Shown: positions 7,241 to 14,140 of the stretch, one piece after another
How positions within the stretch are numbered: position 1 is the stretch's first letter
Layout: each line of letters starts with the position of its first letter
Assembly (NCBI GenBank): GCA_023418055.1
Contig: JAEZDP010000420.1
Location: 1-23,586, forward strand
Direction: 5' to 3'
DNA: 23,586 nt
DNA from: Acidobacteriota bacterium
GTDB lineage: Bacteria; Acidobacteriota; Vicinamibacteria; Vicinamibacterales; Vicinamibacteraceae
Notes under the pieces: generated by a model
Told to the model about the DNA's origin: nothing
The model's input: only the letters and a program-made list of their open reading frames with translations
Databases searched by the model: none
Position numbers and translations under genes: made by a program

Positions 7241-7249
7241 TGATATGAT
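7222..7249 (+). promoter_or_regulatory. Candidate promoter using a repeat unit as -35
   Basis: TATGAT (7244-7249) matches the -10 consensus at five of six positions. Sixteen bases upstream, TGGACC (7222-7227), part of the heptamer tract, matches the -35 consensus TTGACA at four of six. It would drive the FxLYD-like gene at 7305. The link to the repeats is an inference. Confidence 0.4.
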
Positions 7250-7304
7250 CCCGCCACTGCCAGCCATCCTCCCGTGACCGGTGCGTGCGGGGAGAGGATC
7301 GATC

Positions 7305-8213
7305 ATGTCCACGGTGTCTCGCGGGGGTCTGGTGTGCTGCGTCCTGTGCGGCGTGCTTGGTGCCTGGCCGGTAAGGGCGCAGTTGCCGATCTTCACGCCG
7401 GGGGAGCGCACGACGCCGGTCTATGGCACCCGCAGCCGCGACCACGTGCCGCACTGGCTGGAGCTTCCGCGTAGCGCCCGCATCAGCACGGGTGACGACA
7501 TCCGCATGTCGCCCCTGCACAACGCGGCCATCTCGTTCGAGAACCTGAAACTCGGCGTGCTCGTCGGCGCGTTGCGCAACGACGGCGGCTGCCTGTCGAG
7601 CCTCGATATCCGCCTCCAGTACGTGAACGCAGACTGGCAGCCTGTAGGGCCGCCCATCCCGAACGAGGCACGCATCAGCGAGGTCGGACCTGGCGGCATC
7701 ATGCCGTACAGGTTCCAGCTGCGCACCATCGCCGACGCGAAAGTGCCGCCCGCGGGGCTGGTCGTGATCGTCGAGCAGGACCACAAGCCGATGACCAATC
7801 CGTACACCTGGAATCGCTGGGTGTCGACAGCGCCACGGACGGAGGCCGACAACGTGCCGTGTCCGGCGCCGGCCACTCGACTCGAGACGTCCGTGACCAA
7901 ACGGCAGGCGCTTCGCGAGGGGTACCTGGTGGAAGGCACGCTGAGGTTGGTGGACGGTGGCCCCGTCCGGGCCGACGGGCTCGTCATCACGGCGCTGCTG
8001 CGCGACGAGGCCGACGGCGTGCTCGAGGTGCTCGTCGGGACGCCTCGGGCGGAGAGGCGCGATCCCTCGCCGGGCGTCCTCGAACCTGGCGAGACGGTGA
8101 GGTTCCGCCTCCATACGGTGATGCCGCTCGGGCGAGACGTGAAAGACGTCGACGTGATGGTGGAGGTGCTGCCCGATGCCGTCGTGGCCGACGCAGAGCC
8201 TGCGCCTCGTTGA
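7305..8213 (+). CDS. Exported protein with two FxLYD-like beta-sandwich repeats
   Basis: A 302-residue protein of unknown function. The ATG at 7305 is preferred over an upstream GTG at 7281 because AGAGGA lies at suitable spacing and the protein then opens with a signal peptide (cleavage after VRA at about residue 25, before QLP). The mature part has two similar units. One is about 79-157 (LGVLVGALRNDGG, then a central GPGGIMPYRFQL). The other is about 207-289 (YLVEGTLRLVDGG, then LEPGETVRFRLHTV). The order strand, non-conserved loop, P-G-x-x-x-x-F strand resembles FxLYD domains, which occur in cell-envelope proteins. Cys96 and Cys186 could pair. No catalytic motif is seen, and the family assignment is by pattern only. 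Confidence 0.75.
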   Translation: MSTVSRGGLVCCVLCGVLGAWPVRAQLPIFTPGERTTPVYGTRSRDHVPHWLELPRSARISTGDDIRMSPLHNAAISFENLKLGVLVGALRNDGGCLSSLDIRLQYVNADWQPVGPPIPNEARISEVGPGGIMPYRFQLRTIADAKVPPAGLVVIVEQDHKPMTNPYTWNRWVSTAPRTEADNVPCPAPATRLETSVTKRQALREGYLVEGTLRLVDGGPVRADGLVITALLRDEADGVLEVLVGTPRAERRDPSPGVLEPGETVRFRLHTVMPLGRDVKDVDVMVEVLPDAVVADAEPAPR

Positions 8214-8425
8214 GGCCGCGGACCAGCCTCAGGCCATCCCTGGTGATCGCCACGCCCACGGCCACCGCCGCCAGTCCCACGGCAAGGCTCAGTGCCCACG
8301 TAGAGGAAGGCCATGCCCACCGCACCGCGTTCGAGGGCCAACAGGGTCTCGAGTTCGAACGTCGAAAACGTGGTGAAGGCGCCGAGCAAACCCCACGCCG
8401 AGGAACAGCCGTGTCGCATACCTTC
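8214..8425 (-). pseudogene. crcB: Degraded 3' fragment of a fluoride channel gene (crcB/fluC)
   Basis: On the strand opposite the flanking genes, three reading segments join into the second half of a FluC/CrcB channel: TRLFLGVG, then LLGAFTTFSTFELETLLALE with RGAVGMAFLYV, then ALSLAVGLAAVAVGVAITRD. The G-x-F-T-T-F-S-T-F signature of the fluoride pore is intact. Joining them requires removing one base from AAA at 8388-8390 and one from CCC at 8295-8297. The N-terminal half (about 60 residues with TM1 and TM2) is missing; the sequence that should encode it is the start of the S41 protease gene. The exact ends are uncertain because no natural stop is clear. Two frameshifts plus truncation indicate a dead remnant, though either indel could be a sequencing error. 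This also fills most of the 8214-8485 gap. Confidence 0.62.
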
Positions 8426-8485
8426 GGCGATGGACGTCGCCGGCCCGCGATTCTGCTACGCTTGGGCGCTGCCCTTCCGCGTCCG

Positions 8486-9778
8486 ATGATGCGCCTGCCG
8501 CTGGTCCTGCTCGTCCTGCTCACCCCGACGATGGTCGGGTCGGCCGTCGCACAGAGTCTGACCAACTGCTCCACGGTGAGCCAGAACCTGTTCGTCCGCG
8601 ACGTCATGGCCGACATCTACTTCTGGAACACGGAGATTCCCCAGGTCAACGCGGCGCAGTTCCCCTCGCCCGAGGCGTATCTGGAGCGTGTCCGCTACCG
8701 GCCACTCGACGAACGTTTCAGCTACATCGGGTCGCGTGCGGAGGAGGAAGCCTACTACTCCGACAGCGCCTTCATCGGCTTCGGGTTCTCGCACGCGTTC
8801 GACGGCGAAGGGCTCATCGTCAGCCAGGTCTTTCCAGAGAGTCCGGCGGCGGAGGCCGGTCTGCGACGCGGCGACAGCATCGTCGCGATCGGCGGCCGGA
8901 CCATCGTCGACCTGCTGCAGGCGGGTGCGCTCGGGGACGCCCTTGGCCCGGCGGAGGTCGGCGTCGGCATCGACATTCGCGTGCGAGCGGGCATCGAGTT
9001 GCGCGACGCGCGGATGGTGAAGCGCGAGGTGACCATTCCGACGGTGTCGCACCTCAGTCTCTACGAGGTCGACGGGCGCCGGGTGGGGTATCTGTTCTTC
9101 AGGAACTTCGTCACGCCGTCCATCGCGGCGCTCGACGAGGCGTTCGCCGCGCTGCGCGGTGAGCAGGTCACCGAACTGGTGCTCGACCTGCGCTACAACG
9201 GGGGCGGGCTGGTGACGGTGGCACGCCACCTGGCCAGTCTCATCGGCGGCACCCGCACCGAGGGGCAGGTGATGGCCGAGTACTTCCACAACGCTAACAA
9301 CGCGTTCCGCAACGAAGTGATCCGCTTCGAGGCGCGCGAGCACGCGTTGGGGCTGGATCGCCTGGTGGTGGTCACCTCACGCAGTTCGGCCTCGGCCAGC
9401 GAGATGATCGTCAACGCGTTGCGTCCCTTCATGCCGGTCGTCACCGTGGGCGACGCGACCTACGGCAAGCCCGTGGGGCAGTACGGCATCAACTTCTGCG
9501 AGAAGGTGCTCTATCCGGTGTCCTTCACGCTGCGGAACGCGCTCGGGCAGGGCGACTACTTCGGCGGCATCCCGGCCGATTGTCGGGCCGGCGACGACCT
9601 CATGCGTCAAATCGGCGATCCCGGCGAGGCGTCCCTGCACGAAGCGTTGCACGTGATACGCACAGGCGCGTGCTCGACGCCGCCCGACGCCCAGACGGAC
9701 GCCCCGGCGCGCCGCCGCTTGGGCACCGTCGATACGCCACCCGCCACGGGCTTCAGGGCCCTGGTCAACGCCCACTGA
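8486..9778 (+). CDS. Exported S41-family (C-terminal processing-type) PDZ protease
   Basis: A 430-residue protein. Residues 1-22 are a signal peptide (MMRLPLVLLVLL..., cleaved near AVA before QSL). A helical N-domain (about 30-80) carries DIYFW. A PDZ domain follows at about 97-170 (GFGFSHAFDGEGLIVSQV, SPAAEAGLRRGDSI). The S41 core runs from about 200 to 370: LDLRYNGGG (233-241), nucleophile Ser303 in SSASASE, and general-base Lys328 in TYGKPVGQ. The 25-residue Ser-Lys spacing is the one seen in CtpA/Prc. It should cleave exported proteins, often near their C-termini. Start is ATG 8486 or 8489; no Shine-Dalgarno is visible, and upstream in-frame sequence overlaps the previous gene in another frame. 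Cys28, Cys338, Cys366 and Cys396 could form disulfides. Confidence 0.88.
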   Translation: MMRLPLVLLVLLTPTMVGSAVAQSLTNCSTVSQNLFVRDVMADIYFWNTEIPQVNAAQFPSPEAYLERVRYRPLDERFSYIGSRAEEEAYYSDSAFIGFGFSHAFDGEGLIVSQVFPESPAAEAGLRRGDSIVAIGGRTIVDLLQAGALGDALGPAEVGVGIDIRVRAGIELRDARMVKREVTIPTVSHLSLYEVDGRRVGYLFFRNFVTPSIAALDEAFAALRGEQVTELVLDLRYNGGGLVTVARHLASLIGGTRTEGQVMAEYFHNANNAFRNEVIRFEAREHALGLDRLVVVTSRSSASASEMIVNALRPFMPVVTVGDATYGKPVGQYGINFCEKVLYPVSFTLRNALGQGDYFGGIPADCRAGDDLMRQIGDPGEASLHEALHVIRTGACSTPPDAQTDAPARRRLGTVDTPPATGFRALVNAH

Positions 9779-9804
9779 GGGCGCGGGGGCCTGACCGCGC
9801 CTCA
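9776..9804. terminator. GC-rich hairpin between convergent genes
   Basis: TGAGGGCGCGG (9776-9786) and CCGCGCCTCA (9795-9804) pair over ten bases with one bulged G, around an 8-nt loop. The stem overlaps the stop codons of both converging genes. No T-tract follows on either side, so it would be a bidirectional stem without a classic intrinsic terminator tail. Confidence 0.5.
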
Positions 9805-10860
9805 GCGCAGGAGGGCGTCCATCAGCCGCGCCTTGAACCCTTCGTCTGGCGTGTGGCAGTAGGTGACAGCACGCCCCCGCTCGCCGGCGTCCGCGGCGTA
9901 GCGCACGATGAGTGCCTCGCGCGCGGCGTTGAACTGGCCGTGCAGTCTTGGCTCGATCTCGTCGGCCGGCCACGGCTCGATCACGGCCCGCGCCTCCATG
10001 CAGGCGATCGAGTCGGGCGAAGCCACCAGGTCCACGGCCAACGTGTCGAACGGGCTGAAGCCGTCCATGGCGAAGACCTCCTGCCACAGGCGCAGCCAGG
10101 GCCCTGACGACTCGGCCAGGAAACGTGCCGCGACCGGACCTTCCCCCAGCGCCTCGAGATCCGAGGCGTCGACCACGACCTGCGACGACAACTCGAACGG
10201 CGCAAGCGTCAGGGGCACGCCGCTGTCGAGCACGACACGCAGCGCTGCCACGTCGAGTTCGACGTTCAGATCGCGATGGCCACGCGGATTGACCGCGCCG
10301 GTCGTGAAGCGCTGCCCCGGCCGCCTGCCCGCGACCGCCACGATGCGCGTGATGCGGCGGCCCAGCGCCGGCTTGCGCTCGAGCAGCGATGCGATGTTGG
10401 TGAGCGGACCCAGCGCGATGACCGTCAGCGGCTCGGCTCCAAGGGCTGCCGCCAGTGCCTCGGACGCCTCGGTCGGCGCCTGGCGCTCGTGGGGGCCTTC
10501 GGCGCCCCGCCACGCGCGAACATCCTCGGGGCCGAACCGGCCGACCAGGTCTTTCGCGATGGGCCACGTACGCACTAGCGGCACATTGCCGAACACGGCC
10601 GACACGCCTCGGACATCGAGACCTGGTGAATGCAGGGCCTGGATGATCGCGAAGGCATCGCTGACGTCGCGGTCGGGTTCTCCGATCGCCACGTCGGTGT
10701 CGATCCAGACGGGCGTGCGGCCGTCGGTCCGGTCAGGCGTCGACTGACAGGCGGCGCCCAGACACAGGCAGGCCGCCACCACGATGCACAGGCGGGCCCA
10801 CCCGGAATGTCTGACGGCCCGGAGACCGCAACGGGAGGGAATGGTCGAGCCGGTACGCAC
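9802..10860 (-). CDS. Nucleoside hydrolase-family lipoprotein
   Basis: A 352-residue protein starting at GTG 10860, opening with a hydrophobic segment and a lipoprotein-like end (VVAACLCLGAAC, Cys38). The inosine-uridine nucleoside hydrolase fold is recognised from the N-terminal Asp cluster DTDVAIG then DRDVSDAF (54-70), the core motif LTVIALGPLTNIASLL (145-160), the E-L-D-x-A-A-L block (201-207), and SPFDTLAVDLV (269-279). Two features differ from canonical enzymes. The N-terminal Ca2+-binding cluster DxDxxxDD is stretched by several residues (GEPDRDVSD). The usual His-Asp near the C-terminal active site is replaced by Phe-Asp (271-272). It may cleave N-glycosidic bonds of exogenous nucleosides, or have lost that activity. 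It diverges from the copper operon, and its start lies 36 bases from the CsoR-type palindrome. No Shine-Dalgarno is evident. Confidence 0.8.
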   Translation of the reverse strand: MRTGSTIPSRCGLRAVRHSGWARLCIVVAACLCLGAACQSTPDRTDGRTPVWIDTDVAIGEPDRDVSDAFAIIQALHSPGLDVRGVSAVFGNVPLVRTWPIAKDLVGRFGPEDVRAWRGAEGPHERQAPTEASEALAAALGAEPLTVIALGPLTNIASLLERKPALGRRITRIVAVAGRRPGQRFTTGAVNPRGHRDLNVELDVAALRVVLDSGVPLTLAPFELSSQVVVDASDLEALGEGPVAARFLAESSGPWLRLWQEVFAMDGFSPFDTLAVDLVASPDSIACMEARAVIEPWPADEIEPRLHGQFNAAREALIVRYAADAGERGRAVTYCHTPDEGFKARLMDALLR

Positions 10861-10889
10861 GTCAGGGATCGTACCCCGTGCGGCTGACG

Positions 10890-10916
10890 TTGACTGATAC
10901 CCCCTGGGGGTATAGC
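10890..10916 (+). promoter_or_regulatory. copZAR promoter with CsoR operator
   Basis: ATACCCCCTGGGGGTAT (10897-10913) is a perfect 8-bp inverted repeat around one T. G/C-rich arms flanked by TA are characteristic of operators bound by CsoR-type copper repressors. A -35-like TTGACT (10890-10895) and a -10-like TATAGC (10911-10916) flank and overlap it with a 15-bp spacer; TGACGT at 10885-10890 would give a 20-bp spacer instead. A repressor on this palindrome would block RNA polymerase. The -10 box ends only eight bases before the copZ ATG, and no Shine-Dalgarno lies between, so the mRNA may be leaderless. The csoR gene itself is the last gene of the operon. Confidence 0.87.
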
Positions 10917-10924
10917 CTTTCCTC

Positions 10925-11173
10925 ATGAGCACCCAAACCACCACCCTGTCGATCACCGGCATGTCCTGCGAGCACTGCGTGTCGGCCGTCCGCAAGAATC
11001 TCACCGCCCTCGGGCTCACCGTGCACGACGTCAGCGTCGGGCAGGCCGTCATCGAGGCCAACCCCGACGAGGTGTCCATGGCGCAGCTCGAAGCGGCCGT
11101 CGAGGACGCCGGCTTCAAGCTGAACCCGGTGGACACCTGGGACCACGAAGGGGACAACGCACCGAGGTCCTGA
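10925..11173 (+). CDS. copZ: Copper chaperone CopZ (HMA domain)
   Basis: An 82-residue single heavy-metal-associated domain. GMSCEHC (residues 12-18) carries the Cu(I)-binding CxxC pair, Cys15 and Cys18. The remaining beta-alpha-beta-beta-alpha-beta pattern fits the family, ending in a short acidic tail (DTWDHEGDNAP). It should carry Cu(I) in the cytoplasm and hand it to the ATPase encoded one base downstream. It is the first gene after the CsoR-type operator. The ATG is the only sensible start and has no Shine-Dalgarno, consistent with leaderless translation. Confidence 0.92.
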   Translation: MSTQTTTLSITGMSCEHCVSAVRKNLTALGLTVHDVSVGQAVIEANPDEVSMAQLEAAVEDAGFKLNPVDTWDHEGDNAPRS

Positions 11174-11174
11174 G

Positions 11175-13601
11175 GTGTCTGCTTCCGTCGACACGGCCGT
11201 CGCCGACGCCAGGGCGCCGCACGTTGCGCGCGTGACGCTGCCCGTCGAGGGGATGACGTGTGCCGCCTGCCAGGCACGCGTGCAGCGGACGCTGTCGAAG
11301 CTGCCAGGGGTGGACGAGGCCAGCGTCAACCTGATGATGCACAACGCCGTGGTCTCGTTCGACAGCGCGAGGCTGTCGGCCGAGGATCTCGTGGCTGCCA
11401 TTCGCGACACTGGCTACGAGTCTCGATTGCCCGACCCTGCCGACGATCTGGTGGCGGTGCAGGAGGCGCGTGACGAGGCCGACCGCCGCGAGTACGTGTC
11501 GCTGCGGCTGAAGGCCACGGTGAGTCTCGCCATCGGCGCGGTGGCGATGGTGATCTCGATGCCGCTCATGGCCCCGTCCCCCGTGGCGCACGGCCAGGGC
11601 GGAACTGCGCTGCACGACGACGTGCACGGGCCTGTTGCCGATCCGCTGATGCAGTGGGTGATGACGTCGTTGTCGCCGGTGTTCGAGTCGTGGATGCCGT
11701 GGCTGTATCGGGTCGATCCGCAGGTGCTGTCGTGGGTCCTGCTCGGGGCGACGCTCGTCGTGATGACCTGGGCCGGCCGTAGCTTCTACACACGCGCCTG
11801 GGCAGCGGCCCGGCACCGCGCCGCCGACATGAACACGCTCGTCGCCGTCGGCACCGGCGCGGCCTTCCTGTATTCGCTCACCGCGACCCTCGCCCCGCAG
11901 ATCTTCACCTCGCGCGGACTGATGCCTGATGTCTACTACGAGGCCGTCGTCTTCATCCTGGCCTTGGTGTTGACAGGTCGCCTCTTCGAGGCCGGTGCTC
12001 GACAGCGGACCTCGTCCGCCCTTCGGGCCCTCGTGTCCCTGCAACCGCGGACGGCCCGTCTGGAGCGCGCCGACGGCGTCGTGGACGTCGCGGTGGACGA
12101 TGTGGTTCGAGGCGACATCGTGGTCGTGCGCCCTGGCGAGCGCATCCCGGTGGATGGCGTCGTGCTGGACGGCGTGACGAGCGTGGACGAGTCGATGCTG
12201 ACCGGCGAGTCCATGCCCGTTGCGAAGGCGCCGGGGGGCACGGTGATTGGCGGCACGGTCAACGGCACCGGCGGCTTCCGCTACAGGGCGACGACGCTGG
12301 GCCGTGACGGCATGTTGTCGCAGATCGTGCGGCTGATGCGCGATGCGCAGGCCTCGCGTGCGCCCATGCAGCACCTGGCCGATCGCGTCAGCAGCGTCTT
12401 CGTGCCGGTCGTGATGGCCATCGCGGTGGTGACCTGCCTGGCGTGGTGGGTGTTCGGGGGCGAGGGCGCGCTCGTACGCGGGGTGGCGGCGGGCGTGTCG
12501 GTGCTCATCATCGCGTGCCCGTGTGCGATGGGACTGGCCGTGCCGACAGCGGTGATGGTTGCGACAGGGCGCGCTGCCCAGTTCGGCGCGCTCGTCAAGG
12601 GCGGCGAGGCGCTGCAGCGCGCGGGCGAAGTCACCACCGTGGTGCTCGACAAGACTGGCACGGTCACCGAAGGCCGTCCCGAGGTCGTGGCCGTGATCCC
12701 GGCGTCACACGAGGGGGCGGAGGCGGAATGGCTGTCACTGGCGGCGGCTGTCGAGCGGCGTTCCGAACATCCGCTCGCGGCGGCAGTCGTCCGGTATGCC
12801 GAAGGGCGGGCCCAGGCGACCGGCGGCGCCAGAGACGTGGGCGGTGTCATGGCGGTGGCCGGGCAGGGCATGCGGGCGGTTGTCGATGGCCGTCAGGTGC
12901 TGGTCGGCAACCTTCAGTTCCTGCGCAGCGAGGGCGTCGAGACTGGCGCATTCGAGGACGAAGCCGCATCGCTGGCCGCGGCGGCGCACTCGATCGTGGC
13001 GGTGGCCGTGGACGGACACGCGTCGGGGGTGCTTGGCATCATCGATCCGCCTCGTGCCTCGTCGGTGGACGCGATCGCACGCATGCGACGCCTGGGCCTG
13101 CGCGTGGTGATGGTCACTGGCGACAACGTGGACACGGCGCGAGCCGTCGCTGCGACGGCGGGCATCGACGAAGTCGTGGCCGGTGTGTTGCCTGACGGCA
13201 AGGTGGCGGACGTCGCGCGACGGCAGGAACAGGGCGCCGTCGTCGCGATGGTGGGTGATGGCGTGAACGACGGCCCGGCGCTCGCGCGCGCGGACGTCGG
13301 CATCGCCATGGGTTCGGGCACCGACCTGGCCATCGAGGCCAGCGACATCACGCTGCTGACGCCGGACCTGCTCGGCGTGGCGCGGGTGGTCGAGTTGTCG
13401 CGCCGCACGGTCGCGACCATGCGCCAGAACCTGTTCTGGGCGTTCGTCTACAACGTGATCGGCATTCCGGTCGCCGCCGGAGTGTTGTACCCGTCCTTCG
13501 GCGTGTTGCTGAGCCCCGTGGTGGCGAGCGCCGCCATGGCGTTCAGTTCGGTGAGCGTGGTCAGCAACAGCCTGCGGCTGCGTCGAGTATCGGTCCCATG
13601 A
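11175..13601 (+). CDS. copA: Cu(I)-exporting P1B-type ATPase CopA
   Basis: An 808-residue copper pump. One N-terminal HMA domain (about 17-85) carries GMTCAAC (26-32). Membrane helices follow, with an unusual His-containing loop between the first two (about 134-158). Catalytic motifs are all present: TGES (343-346) in the actuator domain, the transport-site CPC (448-450), phosphorylation Asp492 in DKTGT, HP (532-533) of the nucleotide domain, TGDN (648-651), and GDGVND (694-699). YN (759-760) and MxxSS (788-792) in the last helices mark the P1B-1 Cu(I)/Ag(I) class. The start is a GTG one base after the copZ stop, with GAGG (11164-11167) 7 nt upstream. The end overlaps csoR by ATGA. Function: ATP-driven efflux of cytoplasmic Cu(I). 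Confidence 0.96.
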   Translation: MSASVDTAVADARAPHVARVTLPVEGMTCAACQARVQRTLSKLPGVDEASVNLMMHNAVVSFDSARLSAEDLVAAIRDTGYESRLPDPADDLVAVQEARDEADRREYVSLRLKATVSLAIGAVAMVISMPLMAPSPVAHGQGGTALHDDVHGPVADPLMQWVMTSLSPVFESWMPWLYRVDPQVLSWVLLGATLVVMTWAGRSFYTRAWAAARHRAADMNTLVAVGTGAAFLYSLTATLAPQIFTSRGLMPDVYYEAVVFILALVLTGRLFEAGARQRTSSALRALVSLQPRTARLERADGVVDVAVDDVVRGDIVVVRPGERIPVDGVVLDGVTSVDESMLTGESMPVAKAPGGTVIGGTVNGTGGFRYRATTLGRDGMLSQIVRLMRDAQASRAPMQHLADRVSSVFVPVVMAIAVVTCLAWWVFGGEGALVRGVAAGVSVLIIACPCAMGLAVPTAVMVATGRAAQFGALVKGGEALQRAGEVTTVVLDKTGTVTEGRPEVVAVIPASHEGAEAEWLSLAAAVERRSEHPLAAAVVRYAEGRAQATGGARDVGGVMAVAGQGMRAVVDGRQVLVGNLQFLRSEGVETGAFEDEAASLAAAAHSIVAVAVDGHASGVLGIIDPPRASSVDAIARMRRLGLRVVMVTGDNVDTARAVAATAGIDEVVAGVLPDGKVADVARRQEQGAVVAMVGDGVNDGPALARADVGIAMGSGTDLAIEASDITLLTPDLLGVARVVELSRRTVATMRQNLFWAFVYNVIGIPVAAGVLYPSFGVLLSPVVASAAMAFSSVSVVSNSLRLRRVSVP

Positions 13602-13894
13602 CACACACGAAAGCCACCGCCGTCGACCCGGGTACCAAGACACGTACCGTGGCCCGGCTTCGTCGCATCGAAGGGCAGGTGCGGGGCCTGCAGCGCATGG
13701 TCGAAGAGGAGCGGTACTGCGCCGACGTGCTCACGCAGATTGCCTCGGTGCACGAGGCCCTGCGCGCCGTGGGCCGTGAGCTGATGCGCAACCACCTGAA
13801 GCACTGTGCCACCTCGGCGATCCTCGCGGGCGACGACCAGGCCGAGCAGATGTACGACGAACTCGTCGAGCTCATGTACCGACACGTGCGGTAG
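13598..13894 (+). CDS. csoR: CsoR-family copper-sensing repressor
   Basis: A 98-residue all-helical DUF156-type regulator. The metal triad Cys41, His66 and Cys70 (RYC, then NHLKHC) has the same 25- and 4-residue spacing as Mycobacterium tuberculosis CsoR (Cys36/His61/Cys65), which supports Cu(I) sensing rather than the formaldehyde (FrmR) or nickel (RcnR) branches. The basic first helix (VARLRRIEGQVRGL) is the conserved DNA-contact region. Its start overlaps the copA stop (ATGA), implying translational coupling. The palindrome at 10897-10913 is the expected target: apo-CsoR represses, Cu(I) releases, so copZ-copA-csoR would be autoregulated. Confidence 0.94.
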   Translation: MTHTKATAVDPGTKTRTVARLRRIEGQVRGLQRMVEEERYCADVLTQIASVHEALRAVGRELMRNHLKHCATSAILAGDDQAEQMYDELVELMYRHVR

Positions 13895-14140
13895 GCACAG
13901 CGGTCTTCAGGTCTACAGTCTACGGTCTACAGTCTACGGTCCACGTCTTCCGGTCCACTGTCTGACCGCGCGTCGACGGTCACGATAGAGTCCTCACTGC
14001 TTCGAACTGGGAGGGCGGCTGTCCCGCGAACTGGTGAACGGCTCAATGACGCATGAGACATGAGGCATGACGGCCTCCGTCCTGATCTCTCCCCTGTGCC
14101 ACAATGCAGGCATGGCTTACCAATCACCGGAGGAGTGTGC
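13895..14140. other. Intergenic region with heptamer repeats upstream of the histone-like gene
   Basis: No gene is seen in these 246 bases. They hold the GGTCTAC/AGTCTAC heptamer tract, a GCATGAGACATGAGGCATGA run (14051-14070) that recurs in shorter form at 20400-20417, and a CCGGAGGAG ribosome-binding site before the ATG at 14141. No terminator hairpin with a T-tract is evident after csoR. Confidence 0.65.
13910..13958. repeat. Heptamer tandem repeat GGTCTAC/AGTCTAC, 7 units
   Basis: Seven 7-bp units in register: GGTCTAC and AGTCTAC alternate twice, then GGTCCAC, a diverged GTCTTCC, and GGTCCAC. The tract starts 15 bases after the csoR stop. Confidence 0.87.

Noticed and set aside
7859..8485. 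Upstream in-frame extension of the S41 protease
   Set aside because: It overlaps the 7305-8213 gene in another frame, encodes low-complexity Arg/Gly-rich sequence, and places the signal peptide internally.
10861..11277. Upstream in-frame extension of the nucleoside hydrolase gene
   Set aside because: It runs antisense through copZ and the start of copA and across the CsoR operator. The GTG at 10860 gives a sensible lipoprotein start.
12735..13643. Long antisense frames over copA
   Set aside because: Arg/His-rich shadow frames of a strongly conserved gene, with no recognisable domains.
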